A stretch of 23,485 bases of DNA from Ideonella sp. (GTDB taxonomy: Bacteria; Pseudomonadota; Gammaproteobacteria; Burkholderiales; Burkholderiaceae_C): NCBI RefSeq assembly GCF_016702655.1, contig NZ_JADJDO010000030.1:1-23485 (forward strand), written 5' to 3'. Both the position numbers and the translations under genes were made by a program. Under the pieces are notes generated by a model. That model saw only the letters and a program-made list of their open reading frames with translations. It was not told the DNA's origin and did no database searches. Below are positions 6,337-14,398 of this stretch, one piece after another (position 1 is the first letter of the stretch; every line of letters starts with the position of its first letter).

Positions 6337-6511
6337 ATGATCGACCGTAGCGCTCTGGCAGATTGTCCTTCTGGCCGGACACACATACCAATTTCACTTT
6401 GACACATGCTACTGGTGCAAGCCGCGCCAGCTCGCAGTCTGGGTCGACGACGTCACAACCGGTGAGCTTTCTTGGGGTACGCGCCCCACCTGGCCCCGTT
6501 CGTACCTCTGA
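6337..6511 (+). pseudogene. orphan small reading frame after the last attC
   Basis: Directly after the core of attC4, ATG 6337 opens a short frame. One base further the phase 6341-6511 is open for 56 residues and looks like real protein (ALWQIVLLAGHTYQFHF, DTCYWCKPRQLAVWVDD, GELSWGTRPTWPRSYL). Dropping one base near 6349-6350 would give a protein starting MIDRALWQIVLLAG, about 57 residues. I do not recognise the family; the CYWC pair and high aromatic content are notable. It is probably the gene, or remnant, of the last cassette. A clear attC downstream is lacking; a weak TAACTCGAACGCT at about 6570-6582 could be a decayed one. Confidence 0.35.
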
Positions 6512-6631
6512 GCAGACGTCTCATCGCAAGACGCTCACGCCGAATGCGCAGTGCCACATTCGCGCCCTAACTCGAACGCTACCGAACACTTCGTGAGGCG
6601 CTTCGCCCGCGCAGCGCCCTCTCCCCATTTC

Positions 6632-6674
6632 GCGGCGTGCGCGCCGCCCGACGTGACAAGGCTGGAGACAGCCT
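6632..6674 (-). terminator. hairpins downstream of guaA, weak terminator candidate
   Basis: Two perfect stems lie just after the guaA stop on the minus strand: AGGCTG/CAGCCT (6659-6664 and 6669-6674, 4-base loop) and GCGGCG/CGCCGC (6632-6637 and 6642-6647, 4-base loop). Neither is followed by a U-run, so intrinsic termination is uncertain. Confidence 0.25.
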
Positions 6675-6693
6675 CGACTGGTAGTTTCGTCCC

Positions 6694-8302
<1,609 letters not shown>

Positions 8303-8318
8303 GGAGGTGTCGCCGGGT

Positions 8319-9545
8319 TCAGGTAGCCGCAGCCAGGCGCAGATGGCGCTGGCGTCGGAAGTGACGGATCGCGATCGTCGCGCCGGCGGCCTGCAGCAGC
8401 GCGCAGAAGTAGAACGGCAACCCGATCCACGGGTCGCCCGGCGGGCGGTGCGAGACGATGGCCAGCAGCGGCGCCGCGATCGTCGGCGCGATGACCGCCA
8501 TCAGGCTGTTGAGCGACGCGACAGACCCCATCGTGCGGCCCTGGCTCTTCGCATCGGCCGCGTTGGAGACGAGGCTCGAGATCGACGCCTGCGCGCCGCC
8601 GCCGATCAGCGTGCCGACGATGATCACCGCGAACATCATCCAGCCCTCGCTCGCCAGGCCGAAGCCGAGGTAGGTCAGCGCAGAGCCGATCAGCCCGACG
8701 GCGGCGATGCGCTGCGGCGTGAAGCGGCGCAGCAGGTACTTGAGCAGGAAGCCCTGCACGAAGGCCGACGTGAGGCCGACGACGAACAGCGACCAGCCGT
8801 TCTGCGCCGGCCCCCAGCCGAACTTGAAGGTGGTGTACAGCACCCAGCTGGTGTGGAGCGTGAACTGCGACAGCGTGGCGAGCGCGATCACGGCCACCAG
8901 CGGCCCTACGCCCTCGAGCCGGCGCAGTTCGCGCAGAGCGGCAACGGGGTTGGCGCGGCGCCACTCGAACCGCCGGCGCCTGCTCGGCGGCAAGGACTCG
9001 GGCAGCACGAACCAGCCATACAGGCCGTTCACGATCGCCAGCGCGCCGGCAACGAAGAACGGCAGGTGCACGTCGATCGCGCCCAGCAGCCCGCCCATCA
9101 CCGGGCCGAGGATGAAGCCGAGGCCGAACATCGCGCCGAGCAGCCCGAAGCGGCGCGCACGGTCCTCGGGCGGCGTGATGTCGGCCACATAGGCATTGGC
9201 GACCGCAGCGTTGGACTGCATCGCGCCGCTTGCCAGGCGCACCGCGATCAGCATCCACAGCGCCGTTGCGAGGCCGGTGACGATGAAGCTGAGTGCCAGG
9301 CCGGTGAAGCCTATCAGCAGCACCGGTCGCCGGCCGTAACGGTCCGACAGCGCGCCCAGGATCGGCGAAGCGAAGAAGTTGGCTGCGCCGAACGTGAACG
9401 TGACGACGCCGAACCAGAACGCCTGCTCGGCCGGCGACGCAGTGAAGGTGCCGACGATGAGGGGCAACACCGGAACGATGAGGCCGATCGCGACCATGTC
9501 GATCAGCACCGTCGCCAGGATGAACGGCATCGCGGCCTGGCGCAT
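8319..9545 (-). CDS. MFS transporter, TCR/Tet family
   Basis: A 408-residue inner-membrane protein with about 12 hydrophobic segments. The start ATG 9545 gives MRQAAMPFILATVLIDMVAI; the next Met (MPFIL) is an alternative. Motif A of drug:proton antiporters is present between helices 2 and 3 (ILGALSDRYGRRPVLLIGF), and the first helix resembles TetA (VLIDMVAIGLIVPVLPLIVG). ANAYVADITPPEDRARRFGL matches the TetA-type helix 4-5 loop. Such proteins export drugs or metabolites; the substrate is unknown. A central cytoplasmic loop (ESLPPSRRRRFEWRRANPVAALRELRR region) splits the two six-helix halves. It sits between vapC and guaA on the same strand, probably in one transcript, although a link to GMP synthesis is not evident. 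Confidence 0.85.
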   Translation of the reverse strand: MRQAAMPFILATVLIDMVAIGLIVPVLPLIVGTFTASPAEQAFWFGVVTFTFGAANFFASPILGALSDRYGRRPVLLIGFTGLALSFIVTGLATALWMLIAVRLASGAMQSNAAVANAYVADITPPEDRARRFGLLGAMFGLGFILGPVMGGLLGAIDVHLPFFVAGALAIVNGLYGWFVLPESLPPSRRRRFEWRRANPVAALRELRRLEGVGPLVAVIALATLSQFTLHTSWVLYTTFKFGWGPAQNGWSLFVVGLTSAFVQGFLLKYLLRRFTPQRIAAVGLIGSALTYLGFGLASEGWMMFAVIIVGTLIGGGAQASISSLVSNAADAKSQGRTMGSVASLNSLMAVIAPTIAAPLLAIVSHRPPGDPWIGLPFYFCALLQAAGATIAIRHFRRQRHLRLAAAT

Positions 9546-9574
9546 GGCGCGTAGGCCCCCAGCCTGAGCCGGCT

Positions 9575-9994
9575 TCACAGTTCCAGACACGCTACCCCCG
9601 CCTTCAAAGCCTGTCGGCGCAGCGCTGCATCCTTGGTCGCCAGCCGGGCTCCGGTGCGCAGCGCCTGCTCGAGGTACGCGGCATCGTAGAACGACAGCCG
9701 GTGCGCATGGGCCAGATCGAAGGTCGCCTGCGCGCGGCGGGCGTCGGGGGGGGACTCGAGCCGCACGCGGGCCTTGTCCAGCAACTGCAGCGCGTCGCCG
9801 ACTTGTCGGGCCGTCAGACGCCCTCGCCGGCAGGCGGTGGTCAGCAGGTTGCCGGTCTCCCAGGCCCAGAGCGCCGGCGCCTGGAACAGCTCGCTCGCCT
9901 GGACCGCTTCGACGAACAGCCGATCCGCGGCCTCGCTGGCTTCGTCGGGGAGCAGCCAGGCGGCGACTGCCGACGCATCGAGCGTTACCGGCAT
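9575..9994 (-). CDS. vapC: VapC-type PIN domain toxin
   Basis: A 139-residue PIN domain ribonuclease starting at ATG 9994, which overlaps the antitoxin stop by one base. The acidic active site is complete: D6 (VTLDASAVAAWLLPDE), E46 (WAWETGN), D104 (SFYDAAYLEQAL) and D122 (LATKDAAL). VapC toxins cleave tRNA or rRNA with magnesium; the target is not predictable here. The upstream in-frame ATG at 10030 lies inside the antitoxin gene and is less likely. The toxin is 29 bp before the MFS gene in the same direction. Confidence 0.88.
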   Translation of the reverse strand: MPVTLDASAVAAWLLPDEASEAADRLFVEAVQASELFQAPALWAWETGNLLTTACRRGRLTARQVGDALQLLDKARVRLESPPDARRAQATFDLAHAHRLSFYDAAYLEQALRTGARLATKDAALRRQALKAGVACLEL

Positions 9995-10236
9995 CAGAGC
10001 CTGCGCCCCGCATCGCGCAATGCGCGCCAACCGGGGCCGGGCTTCACGCGCGCGCGCAGGCGCTTGAGCTGCGCAAGTTCGCCCGCGACCAGCGCCGGCA
10101 CGGCCTCGGCCCGGACCGGGACCATGCGCACCACCTCCTTGCCGTGGCGCGTGATGAGCACCTCCTCGCCCGCGACGACCGCGTCGATCAGGGCCGAGAA
10201 ATTCTTCTTCGCCTCGAAGATGCCCGTGGTTCGCAT
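9994..10236 (-). CDS. Phd/YefM family antitoxin, partner of VapC
   Basis: An 80-residue protein. The start at 10236 gives MRTTGIFEAKKNFSALIDAV with GAAGGAA a little upstream; an ATG at 10287 is further from any ribosome binding site. The N-terminal Phd/YefM DNA-binding fold is clear: FEAKKNFSALIDAVVAGEEV then LITRHGKEVVRMVP. The C-terminal Ala/Arg-rich helix (ELAQLKRLRARVKPGPGWRA) would wrap the toxin. The dimer normally represses its own operon. It starts 66 bp after the guaB stop, a gap large enough for its own promoter. Confidence 0.85.
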   Translation of the reverse strand: MRTTGIFEAKKNFSALIDAVVAGEEVLITRHGKEVVRMVPVRAEAVPALVAGELAQLKRLRARVKPGPGWRALRDAGRRL

Positions 10237-10302
10237 TCTGGCCAGTTCCTTCTCTCTGGCCAGATTATGGCCGATGTCCGCAAGCAAGCCGGCCCGCCGC
10301 TT

Positions 10303-11772
10303 CTACTCCATGCGGTAGTTCGGCGCTTCCTTGGTGATCTGCACGTCGTGCACGTGGCTCTCGCGCATGCCGGCCGAGCTGATCTCGACGAACTCGGCGC
10401 GCTCGTGCAGGTCGGCCACGCTCGCGCAGCCGCAGTAGTGCATCGCCGCACGCAGGCCGCCGGCCATCTGGAAGATGATCGTCACCACCGAGCCCTTGTA
10501 CGGCACCTGCCCTTCGATACCCTCGGGCACGAGCTTGGTCGTGTTCGGGTTGTTGGCCGGGCCGTCCTGGAAGTAGCGGTCGGCCGAGCCTTGCTGCATG
10601 GCGCCGATCGAGCCCATGCCGCGATAGCTCTTGTAGGTGCGGCCCTGGTACAGGATCACCTCGCCCGGCGCCTCCTCGGTGCCGGCGAAGGCGCTGCCCA
10701 TCATCACGGTGTCGGCGCCCGCGGCGATGGCCTTCGCGAGGTCGCCCGAGAAGCGCACGCCGCCGTCGGCGATCAGCGGCACGCCGCTGCCCTTGAGGGC
10801 CTTGGAGACCGAGTCGATGGCCAGGATCTGCGGCACGCCCACGCCGGTGACGATGCGCGTGGTGCAGATCGAGCCCGGCCCGATGCCGACCTTGACCGCA
10901 TCGGCGCCCGCCTCGACGAGCGCGAGCGCAGCCGCGCCGGTGGCGATGTTGCCGCCGATCACCTCGACCTGCGGATGGTGCTTCTTGACCCAGCGCACGC
11001 GCTCGATCACGCCCGCGCTGTGGCCGTGCGCGGTGTCGACGACGAGCGCGTCGACACCGGCCTTGACGAGCAGGTCGATGCGCTCCTCGTTGTCGTCACC
11101 GACGCCGACCGCGGCGCCGACGCGCAGCTTGCCCTGGGCGTCGCGCGCCGCGTTCGGGAAGTTGGTCTGCTTGGTGATGTCCTTCACCGTCATCAGGCCC
11201 TTCAGCTCGAAGGCATCGTTGACGACGAGCACGCGCTCGAGGCGGTGGCGGTGCATCAGCGCCTTGCCTTCGGCCGGTGTCGCGCCTTCGCCGACACTGA
11301 CGAGGCGTTCGCGCGGCGTCATGATCTCGCGCACCGGCACGTCGAGCCGGGTCTCGAAACGCAGGTCGCGGTTGGTGACGATGCCGACCACGGTCTTGCC
11401 CTCGAGCACCGGGAAACCCGACACGCCGTGCTGGCGCGAGAGCTCCTTGACCGCGCGCACCGTGGTGTCGGGCGTGATCGTGATCGGGTCGCGCAGCACG
11501 CCCGACTCGTAGCGCTTGACGCGCGCGACCTCGGCCGCCTGGCGCTGCGGGGTCAAGTTCTTGTGCACGATGCCGATACCCCCCTCCTGGGCGAGTGCAA
11601 TCGCCAGGCGCGCCTCGGTGACGGTATCCATCGCCGCGGAGACCAGCGGGAGGTTGAGCCGGATGTTGCGCGTGAGGGAGGTCGAGAGGTCGGTGTCGCG
11701 GGGCAACACCTGGGAGAACGCCGGCACCAGCAACACATCGTCGAAGGTGAGCGCTTTGCCGAGTAGGCGCAT
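10303..11772 (-). CDS. guaB: IMP dehydrogenase
   Basis: GuaB oxidises IMP to XMP with NAD+, the committed step to GMP. The 489-residue protein is complete, with the standard start MRLLGKALTFDDVLLVPAFS and a GGAG ribosome binding site 8 bases upstream. The TIM barrel is interrupted by two CBS domains at about residues 95-205 (DPITITPDTTVRAVKELSRQ onward), which bind adenine/guanine nucleotides for control. The active-site loop GIGPGSICTTRIVTG places the nucleophile at C303. GAMQQGSADRYFQ in the C-terminal part is the IMPDH flap region. A TATAAT lies 75 bp upstream. The guaA gene is on the same strand but separated by a toxin-antitoxin pair and an MFS gene, unlike the adjacent guaB-guaA of many bacteria. 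Confidence 0.97.
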   Translation of the reverse strand: MRLLGKALTFDDVLLVPAFSQVLPRDTDLSTSLTRNIRLNLPLVSAAMDTVTEARLAIALAQEGGIGIVHKNLTPQRQAAEVARVKRYESGVLRDPITITPDTTVRAVKELSRQHGVSGFPVLEGKTVVGIVTNRDLRFETRLDVPVREIMTPRERLVSVGEGATPAEGKALMHRHRLERVLVVNDAFELKGLMTVKDITKQTNFPNAARDAQGKLRVGAAVGVGDDNEERIDLLVKAGVDALVVDTAHGHSAGVIERVRWVKKHHPQVEVIGGNIATGAAALALVEAGADAVKVGIGPGSICTTRIVTGVGVPQILAIDSVSKALKGSGVPLIADGGVRFSGDLAKAIAAGADTVMMGSAFAGTEEAPGEVILYQGRTYKSYRGMGSIGAMQQGSADRYFQDGPANNPNTTKLVPEGIEGQVPYKGSVVTIIFQMAGGLRAAMHYCGCASVADLHERAEFVEISSAGMRESHVHDVQITKEAPNYRME

Positions 11773-11847
11773 AGACAGGCTCCAGACGCAAAACGCAGTT
11801 TCGGTGGAGGCTAACTTGTACCCAAGTCAGGCCGAAACCAAATGCGG

Positions 11848-11853
11848 ATTATA
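11848..11853 (-). promoter_or_regulatory. candidate -10 element for guaB
   Basis: The minus strand reads CCGTATAATCC here, a perfect TATAAT about 75 bases before the guaB start, in the 152-bp gap between divergent guaB and the DUF4124 gene. No good -35 hexamer lies 16-18 bases upstream, so an activator or a GC-tolerant sigma-70 promoter would be needed. Confidence 0.45.
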
Positions 11854-11924
11854 CGGAGCGCGTCGGCCAGCCCGGGCTGCGCGCTCGCTACACTTCTCCC
11901 CGTAAACCGAGCAAACCCACTGCC

Positions 11925-12434
11925 ATGTCCAATGTGAACCGCTGCTCAGCGCCTTGCCTGCTGATCGCCGCCGCGCTCGCGGCCACGCTCGCGATGCCCG
12001 CCGCAGCGCAGTGGAAGTGGAAGGACAAGGCCGGCCAGACGCAGTACAGCGACCTGCCGCCTCCGGCCAGCACGCCTGATGCCGACATCCTGCAAAGGCC
12101 GGTGCCAGCCGCTGCGCCTCGGCCGGCCGCGCAGGCCGCGTCGGGCGCCGCATCGGCACCGCTGCTCGTACCCAAGGGAACCGATCCGGAGCTCGAGGCC
12201 AAGAAGAACAAGGCCGAGCAGGAAGCGGCGGCTCGCAAGCGCGCCGAGGACGAGAAGATCGCAATGGCCAAGCTCGACAACTGCGCCCGCGCGCGCGTCC
12301 AGCTCAAGGCGATCGACGACGGCCAGCGCCTGTCGCGCATCAACAGCAAGGGCGAGCGCGAGTTCCTCGACGACAAGGGCCGCGCCGAGGAGGCACAGCG
12401 CGCGCGCACGGTGATCGCGTCCGACTGCAAGTAG
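11925..12434 (+). CDS. DUF4124 domain-containing exported protein
   Basis: A 169-residue protein. The N-terminus has a signal peptide (basic start, CLLIAAALAATLAMPAAAQ, cleavage probably after the Ala run near residue 28). The DUF4124 motif follows at once: QWKWKDKAGQTQYSDLPPP, the W-x-W-x-D-x-x-G-x-x-x-Y-[ST]-D-x-P-P signature. The rest is an Ala/Pro-rich linker and a charged helical region (ELEAKKNKAEQEAAARKRAE) that may form a coiled coil, ending in a segment with two Cys. DUF4124 proteins are periplasmic and common in beta- and gammaproteobacteria; their function is not known. It is divergent from guaB and converges with rnfH 10 bp away. Confidence 0.88.
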   Translation: MSNVNRCSAPCLLIAAALAATLAMPAAAQWKWKDKAGQTQYSDLPPPASTPDADILQRPVPAAAPRPAAQAASGAASAPLLVPKGTDPELEAKKNKAEQEAAARKRAEDEKIAMAKLDNCARARVQLKAIDDGQRLSRINSKGEREFLDDKGRAEEAQRARTVIASDCK

Positions 12435-12444
12435 CGCGGCTGGC

Positions 12445-12753
12445 TCAGGCCCCTGTCTTGGCGGCAACGCGGCGCGACCGGTGCCGCTTGCGGCGCGCCT
12501 CCTTCGGATCGACCTTCAGCGCGCGGTAGCACTCGACGCGGTCGCGGTCGCGCAGCAGGTCGCCCGCTTCGCACAGACGGCCCCAGATGCCCAGGCGCAG
12601 GTCGTCGGAGAGCGCCCATCCGCTGCGTGCGATGGCATCGCCGACCGTCGCCCCGGCGGGCAAGGTCAGCGCCAAGCGCTGCACTTCGCCCGCGCGCGGG
12701 CTGAAGGCGAGCTCGACCTCGATCGTGCCCTCGCCTCGCTCAGCGCGGGCCAT
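12445..12753 (-). CDS. rnfH: RnfH family ubiquitin-like protein (RatB)
   Basis: A 102-residue protein with the beta-grasp RnfH domain: IEVELAFSPRAGEVQRLALT, LPAGATVGDAIARSGW, LRLGIWGRLCEAGDLLRDRD and RVECYRALKVDPKEARRKRH. The DRVE-[IVC]-YR-[AP]-L-x-[AIV]-DPKE ending is the family signature. The basic tail (RRKRHRSRRVAAK) is typical. Its role is not firmly known; the name comes from linkage to Rnf genes in some species, but here it follows ratA, the arrangement known as ratA-ratB. The start at 12753 overlaps the ratA end by 14 bp, so the two are translationally coupled. Confidence 0.92.
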   Translation of the reverse strand: MARAERGEGTIEVELAFSPRAGEVQRLALTLPAGATVGDAIARSGWALSDDLRLGIWGRLCEAGDLLRDRDRVECYRALKVDPKEARRKRHRSRRVAAKTGA

Positions 12754-13195
12754 AGACCTGCTCCGCGCGGCGCACGAACGAGTCGACGAGCGTGTTGGCG
12801 ACGCGGTCGAACACGGGGCTCACGACGCGTTCGAGCGCCGTGCTCGAGAACGCGTAGCGCAGGTCGAGCTCGATCTTGCACGCGCGCTCGGGTGCACCGC
12901 CCGCGGCGCCGAGCGGCATGAACTGCCACAACCCGTCGAGCAGCGAGAACGGGCCATCGACCAGGCCGACGAGCACCGATCGGTCGGGCACATGCTCGTT
13001 GCGCGTGGTGAACGCATGGCGCACGCCGCCGTAGGCGAGCGTGAGGCGCGCCTTCATGCCTGCGTCGCCCTGCTCGAGCACCTCGGCCTGCGCGCACCAG
13101 GGCAGGAACTGCGGATAGGCCTCGACAGCGGTGACGAGCGCGTACATCTCCCGCGGGGAGTACCAGATCAGGACCGACTTCTTGACGTGCTTCAT
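12740..13195 (-). CDS. ratA: RatA family START-domain protein (ribosome association toxin / CoQ-binding)
   Basis: A 151-residue single-domain protein of the COQ10/START (polyketide cyclase) family. The start at 13195 gives MKHVKKSVLIWYSPREMYAL, matching family N-termini; an ATG at 13249 would run into the smpB leader. Conserved parts are VTAVEAYPQFLPWCAQAEVL, VGLVDGPFSLLDGLWQFMPL and YAFSSTALERVVSPVFDRVA followed by NTLVDSFVRRAEQVYG. E. coli RatA blocks joining of ribosome subunits, while the eukaryotic relative Coq10 binds ubiquinone; which role applies here is not shown by sequence. The divergent pairing with smpB is conserved in many proteobacteria. Confidence 0.93.
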   Translation of the reverse strand: MKHVKKSVLIWYSPREMYALVTAVEAYPQFLPWCAQAEVLEQGDAGMKARLTLAYGGVRHAFTTRNEHVPDRSVLVGLVDGPFSLLDGLWQFMPLGAAGGAPERACKIELDLRYAFSSTALERVVSPVFDRVANTLVDSFVRRAEQVYGPR

Positions 13196-13218
13196 ACAAT
13201 GAACGCCCAAATTGTATG
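13193..13218. promoter_or_regulatory. palindrome with opposed TACAAT boxes between ratA and smpB
   Basis: CATACAAT (13193-13200) and ATTGTATG (13211-13218) form a perfect 8-bp inverted repeat with a 10-bp spacer. Each arm holds a TACAAT hexamer, one reading towards smpB and one towards ratA. The left arm covers the ratA start codon, so a ratA transcript from this box would be nearly leaderless. It could be a pair of -10 elements or an operator; no -35 hexamers are convincing. Confidence 0.4.
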
Positions 13219-13262
13219 GACTGGTTCGCGCGAGCCTTGGAGCGTGCAACCCTTAGCACCTC

Positions 13263-13730
13263 ATGTCGTCGATTGCCGAGAACCGCCGCGCCCGCTTCGA
13301 CTACCACATCGAGGAACGCCACGAGGCGGGTATCGTGCTGTCGGGCTGGGAGATCAAGGCCATCCGCGCCGGGCAGGTGCAGCTCACCGACGGCTACGTC
13401 GTGATCCGCGACGGCGAGCTCTACCTGATCGGCTGCCGCATCAACGCGCTGCGCAGCGCATCGACGCATGTCCACCCCGAGCCCGACCGCACCAAGAAGC
13501 TGCTGATGCACAAGGCCGAGATCCGGCGCCTGATCGGCAAGGTCGAGCAAAAGGGGTTCACCCTCGTGCCGCTGAACCTGCACTTCAAGGGCGGCCTCGT
13601 GAAGGTCGAACTCGCGCTCGCCAAGGGCAAGGCCCAGCACGACAAGCGCGAGACCGAGAAGAAGCGCGACTGGGAGCGGGAAAAGGGGCGGCTGATGAGA
13701 CACAAGGTCTCATCCAGCCCGAAGGGCTGA
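13263..13730 (+). CDS. smpB: SsrA-binding protein SmpB
   Basis: A 155-residue protein of normal length. SmpB binds tmRNA and brings it to stalled ribosomes for trans-translation in the cytoplasm. Conserved segments are IAENRRARFDYHIEERHEAG, IVLSGWEIKAIRAGQVQLTD, HPEPDRTKKLLMHKAEIRRL and KGFTLVPLNLHFKGGLVKVE, followed by the basic tail KGKAQHDKRETEKKRDWERE, which folds into the empty mRNA channel. The start ATG 13263 follows the divergent ratA promoter region by about 45 bp; GGAG lies some 20 bp before, too far for a normal ribosome binding site. No tmRNA gene is visible nearby. Confidence 0.97.
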   Translation: MSSIAENRRARFDYHIEERHEAGIVLSGWEIKAIRAGQVQLTDGYVVIRDGELYLIGCRINALRSASTHVHPEPDRTKKLLMHKAEIRRLIGKVEQKGFTLVPLNLHFKGGLVKVELALAKGKAQHDKRETEKKRDWEREKGRLMRHKVSSSPKG

Positions 13731-13798
13731 GGCCGCCAACACGAAGCACCTCGGCGCGAGGCCGCGGGCGGGCCGCCGGCAGGGCTTCGGATGCAACG

Positions 13799-13817
13799 CC
13801 CCGCCCTGCGGGCGGGG
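13799..13817 (+). terminator. strong GC hairpin after smpB
   Basis: CCCCGCCC (13799-13806) and GGGCGGGG (13810-13817) form a perfect 8-bp stem with a TGC loop, 69 bases after the smpB stop. It is followed by TTCC rather than a U-run, so it is a partial terminator at best. Confidence 0.35.
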
Positions 13818-13831
13818 TTCCCTGTGGTGCT

Positions 13832-13890
13832 CGGTCTCGCGGCCCGGCGCGCAACTCGCTGCGTGCGCTGCGCGCACTCCGCTCGAACAA
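13832..13890 (+). repeat. left arm of a diverged inverted repeat
   Basis: This 59-bp stretch, reverse-complemented, matches 14237-14296 at roughly four bases in five, sharing GCAGCGAGTT and GGGCCGCGAGACCG. Related GAGCGGAGCGAACGC-type motifs are frequent in intergenic DNA of high-GC Burkholderiales. The whole gap between smpB and the MetC-like gene (13731-14398) has no credible gene; long reading frames across it are GC-driven. Confidence 0.6.
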
Positions 13891-14120
13891 GCGCGCCGAG
13901 TCAGATCACGATGCGCGCTTGCGCGCGCGGCCGCGAGCCCTGTGCTCCTCGGCGTTGCATCAGGCGCCCTGCCGGCGGCCCGCCCGCGGCCTCCGGGCAG
14001 CGCGGCGGTTCGCGAACATCCCGGGTCGTCTTGTTCGCGAAGCACCAACGTCTCCGCAAGGGCGCGCCCGAGCAGGCTGCGGCGCGCCTTGTGAGGCGCC
14101 GCGAGGCGAGCGGGAGGGAA

Positions 14121-14157
<37 letters not shown>

Positions 14158-14236
14158 GGGCCCGGCCGGCGCGGCCTGCAAGGCGAGGGCTTGCGGCCCG
14201 CGCGCGCAGCGCGCTCCGTAGACTGACTCGCCGCGA

Positions 14237-14296
14237 TGTTTGAGCGGAGCGAACGCAGTGAGCGCAGCGAGTTTCGCGGCAGGGCCGCGAGACCGA
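14237..14296 (-). repeat. right arm of the diverged inverted repeat
   Basis: The partner of 13832-13890, about 350 bp away and in opposite orientation. It contains internal short repeats of GAGCG[GC]AGCGAACGCAGTG type. Together the arms would fold into a large stem around the poly-G run, which would hinder sequencing through the loop. Confidence 0.6.
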
Positions 14297-14398
14297 GGAT
14301 CGCGGGGAGTCGGCGCCCTGCGCCGACCGCCGAACCGAAGCGCCGCGGCCTGCCCGGGCGCGCCCTTGCCGCGCTGACCCCTCCTTCTGCCGCCCGAA

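Noticed and set aside
4922..6340. A 472-codon plus-strand open frame across the IS1111 element
   Set aside because: It lies opposite the intact, well-conserved transposase and shows no domain.
10144..11766. A 540-codon plus-strand open frame
   Set aside because: His/Asp/Arg-rich shadow opposite guaB, which is fully conserved on the other strand.
12445..12753. Rnf electron-transport operon suggested by the rnfH name
   Set aside because: No other rnf genes are present; the gene belongs to the ratA-ratB pair beside smpB.
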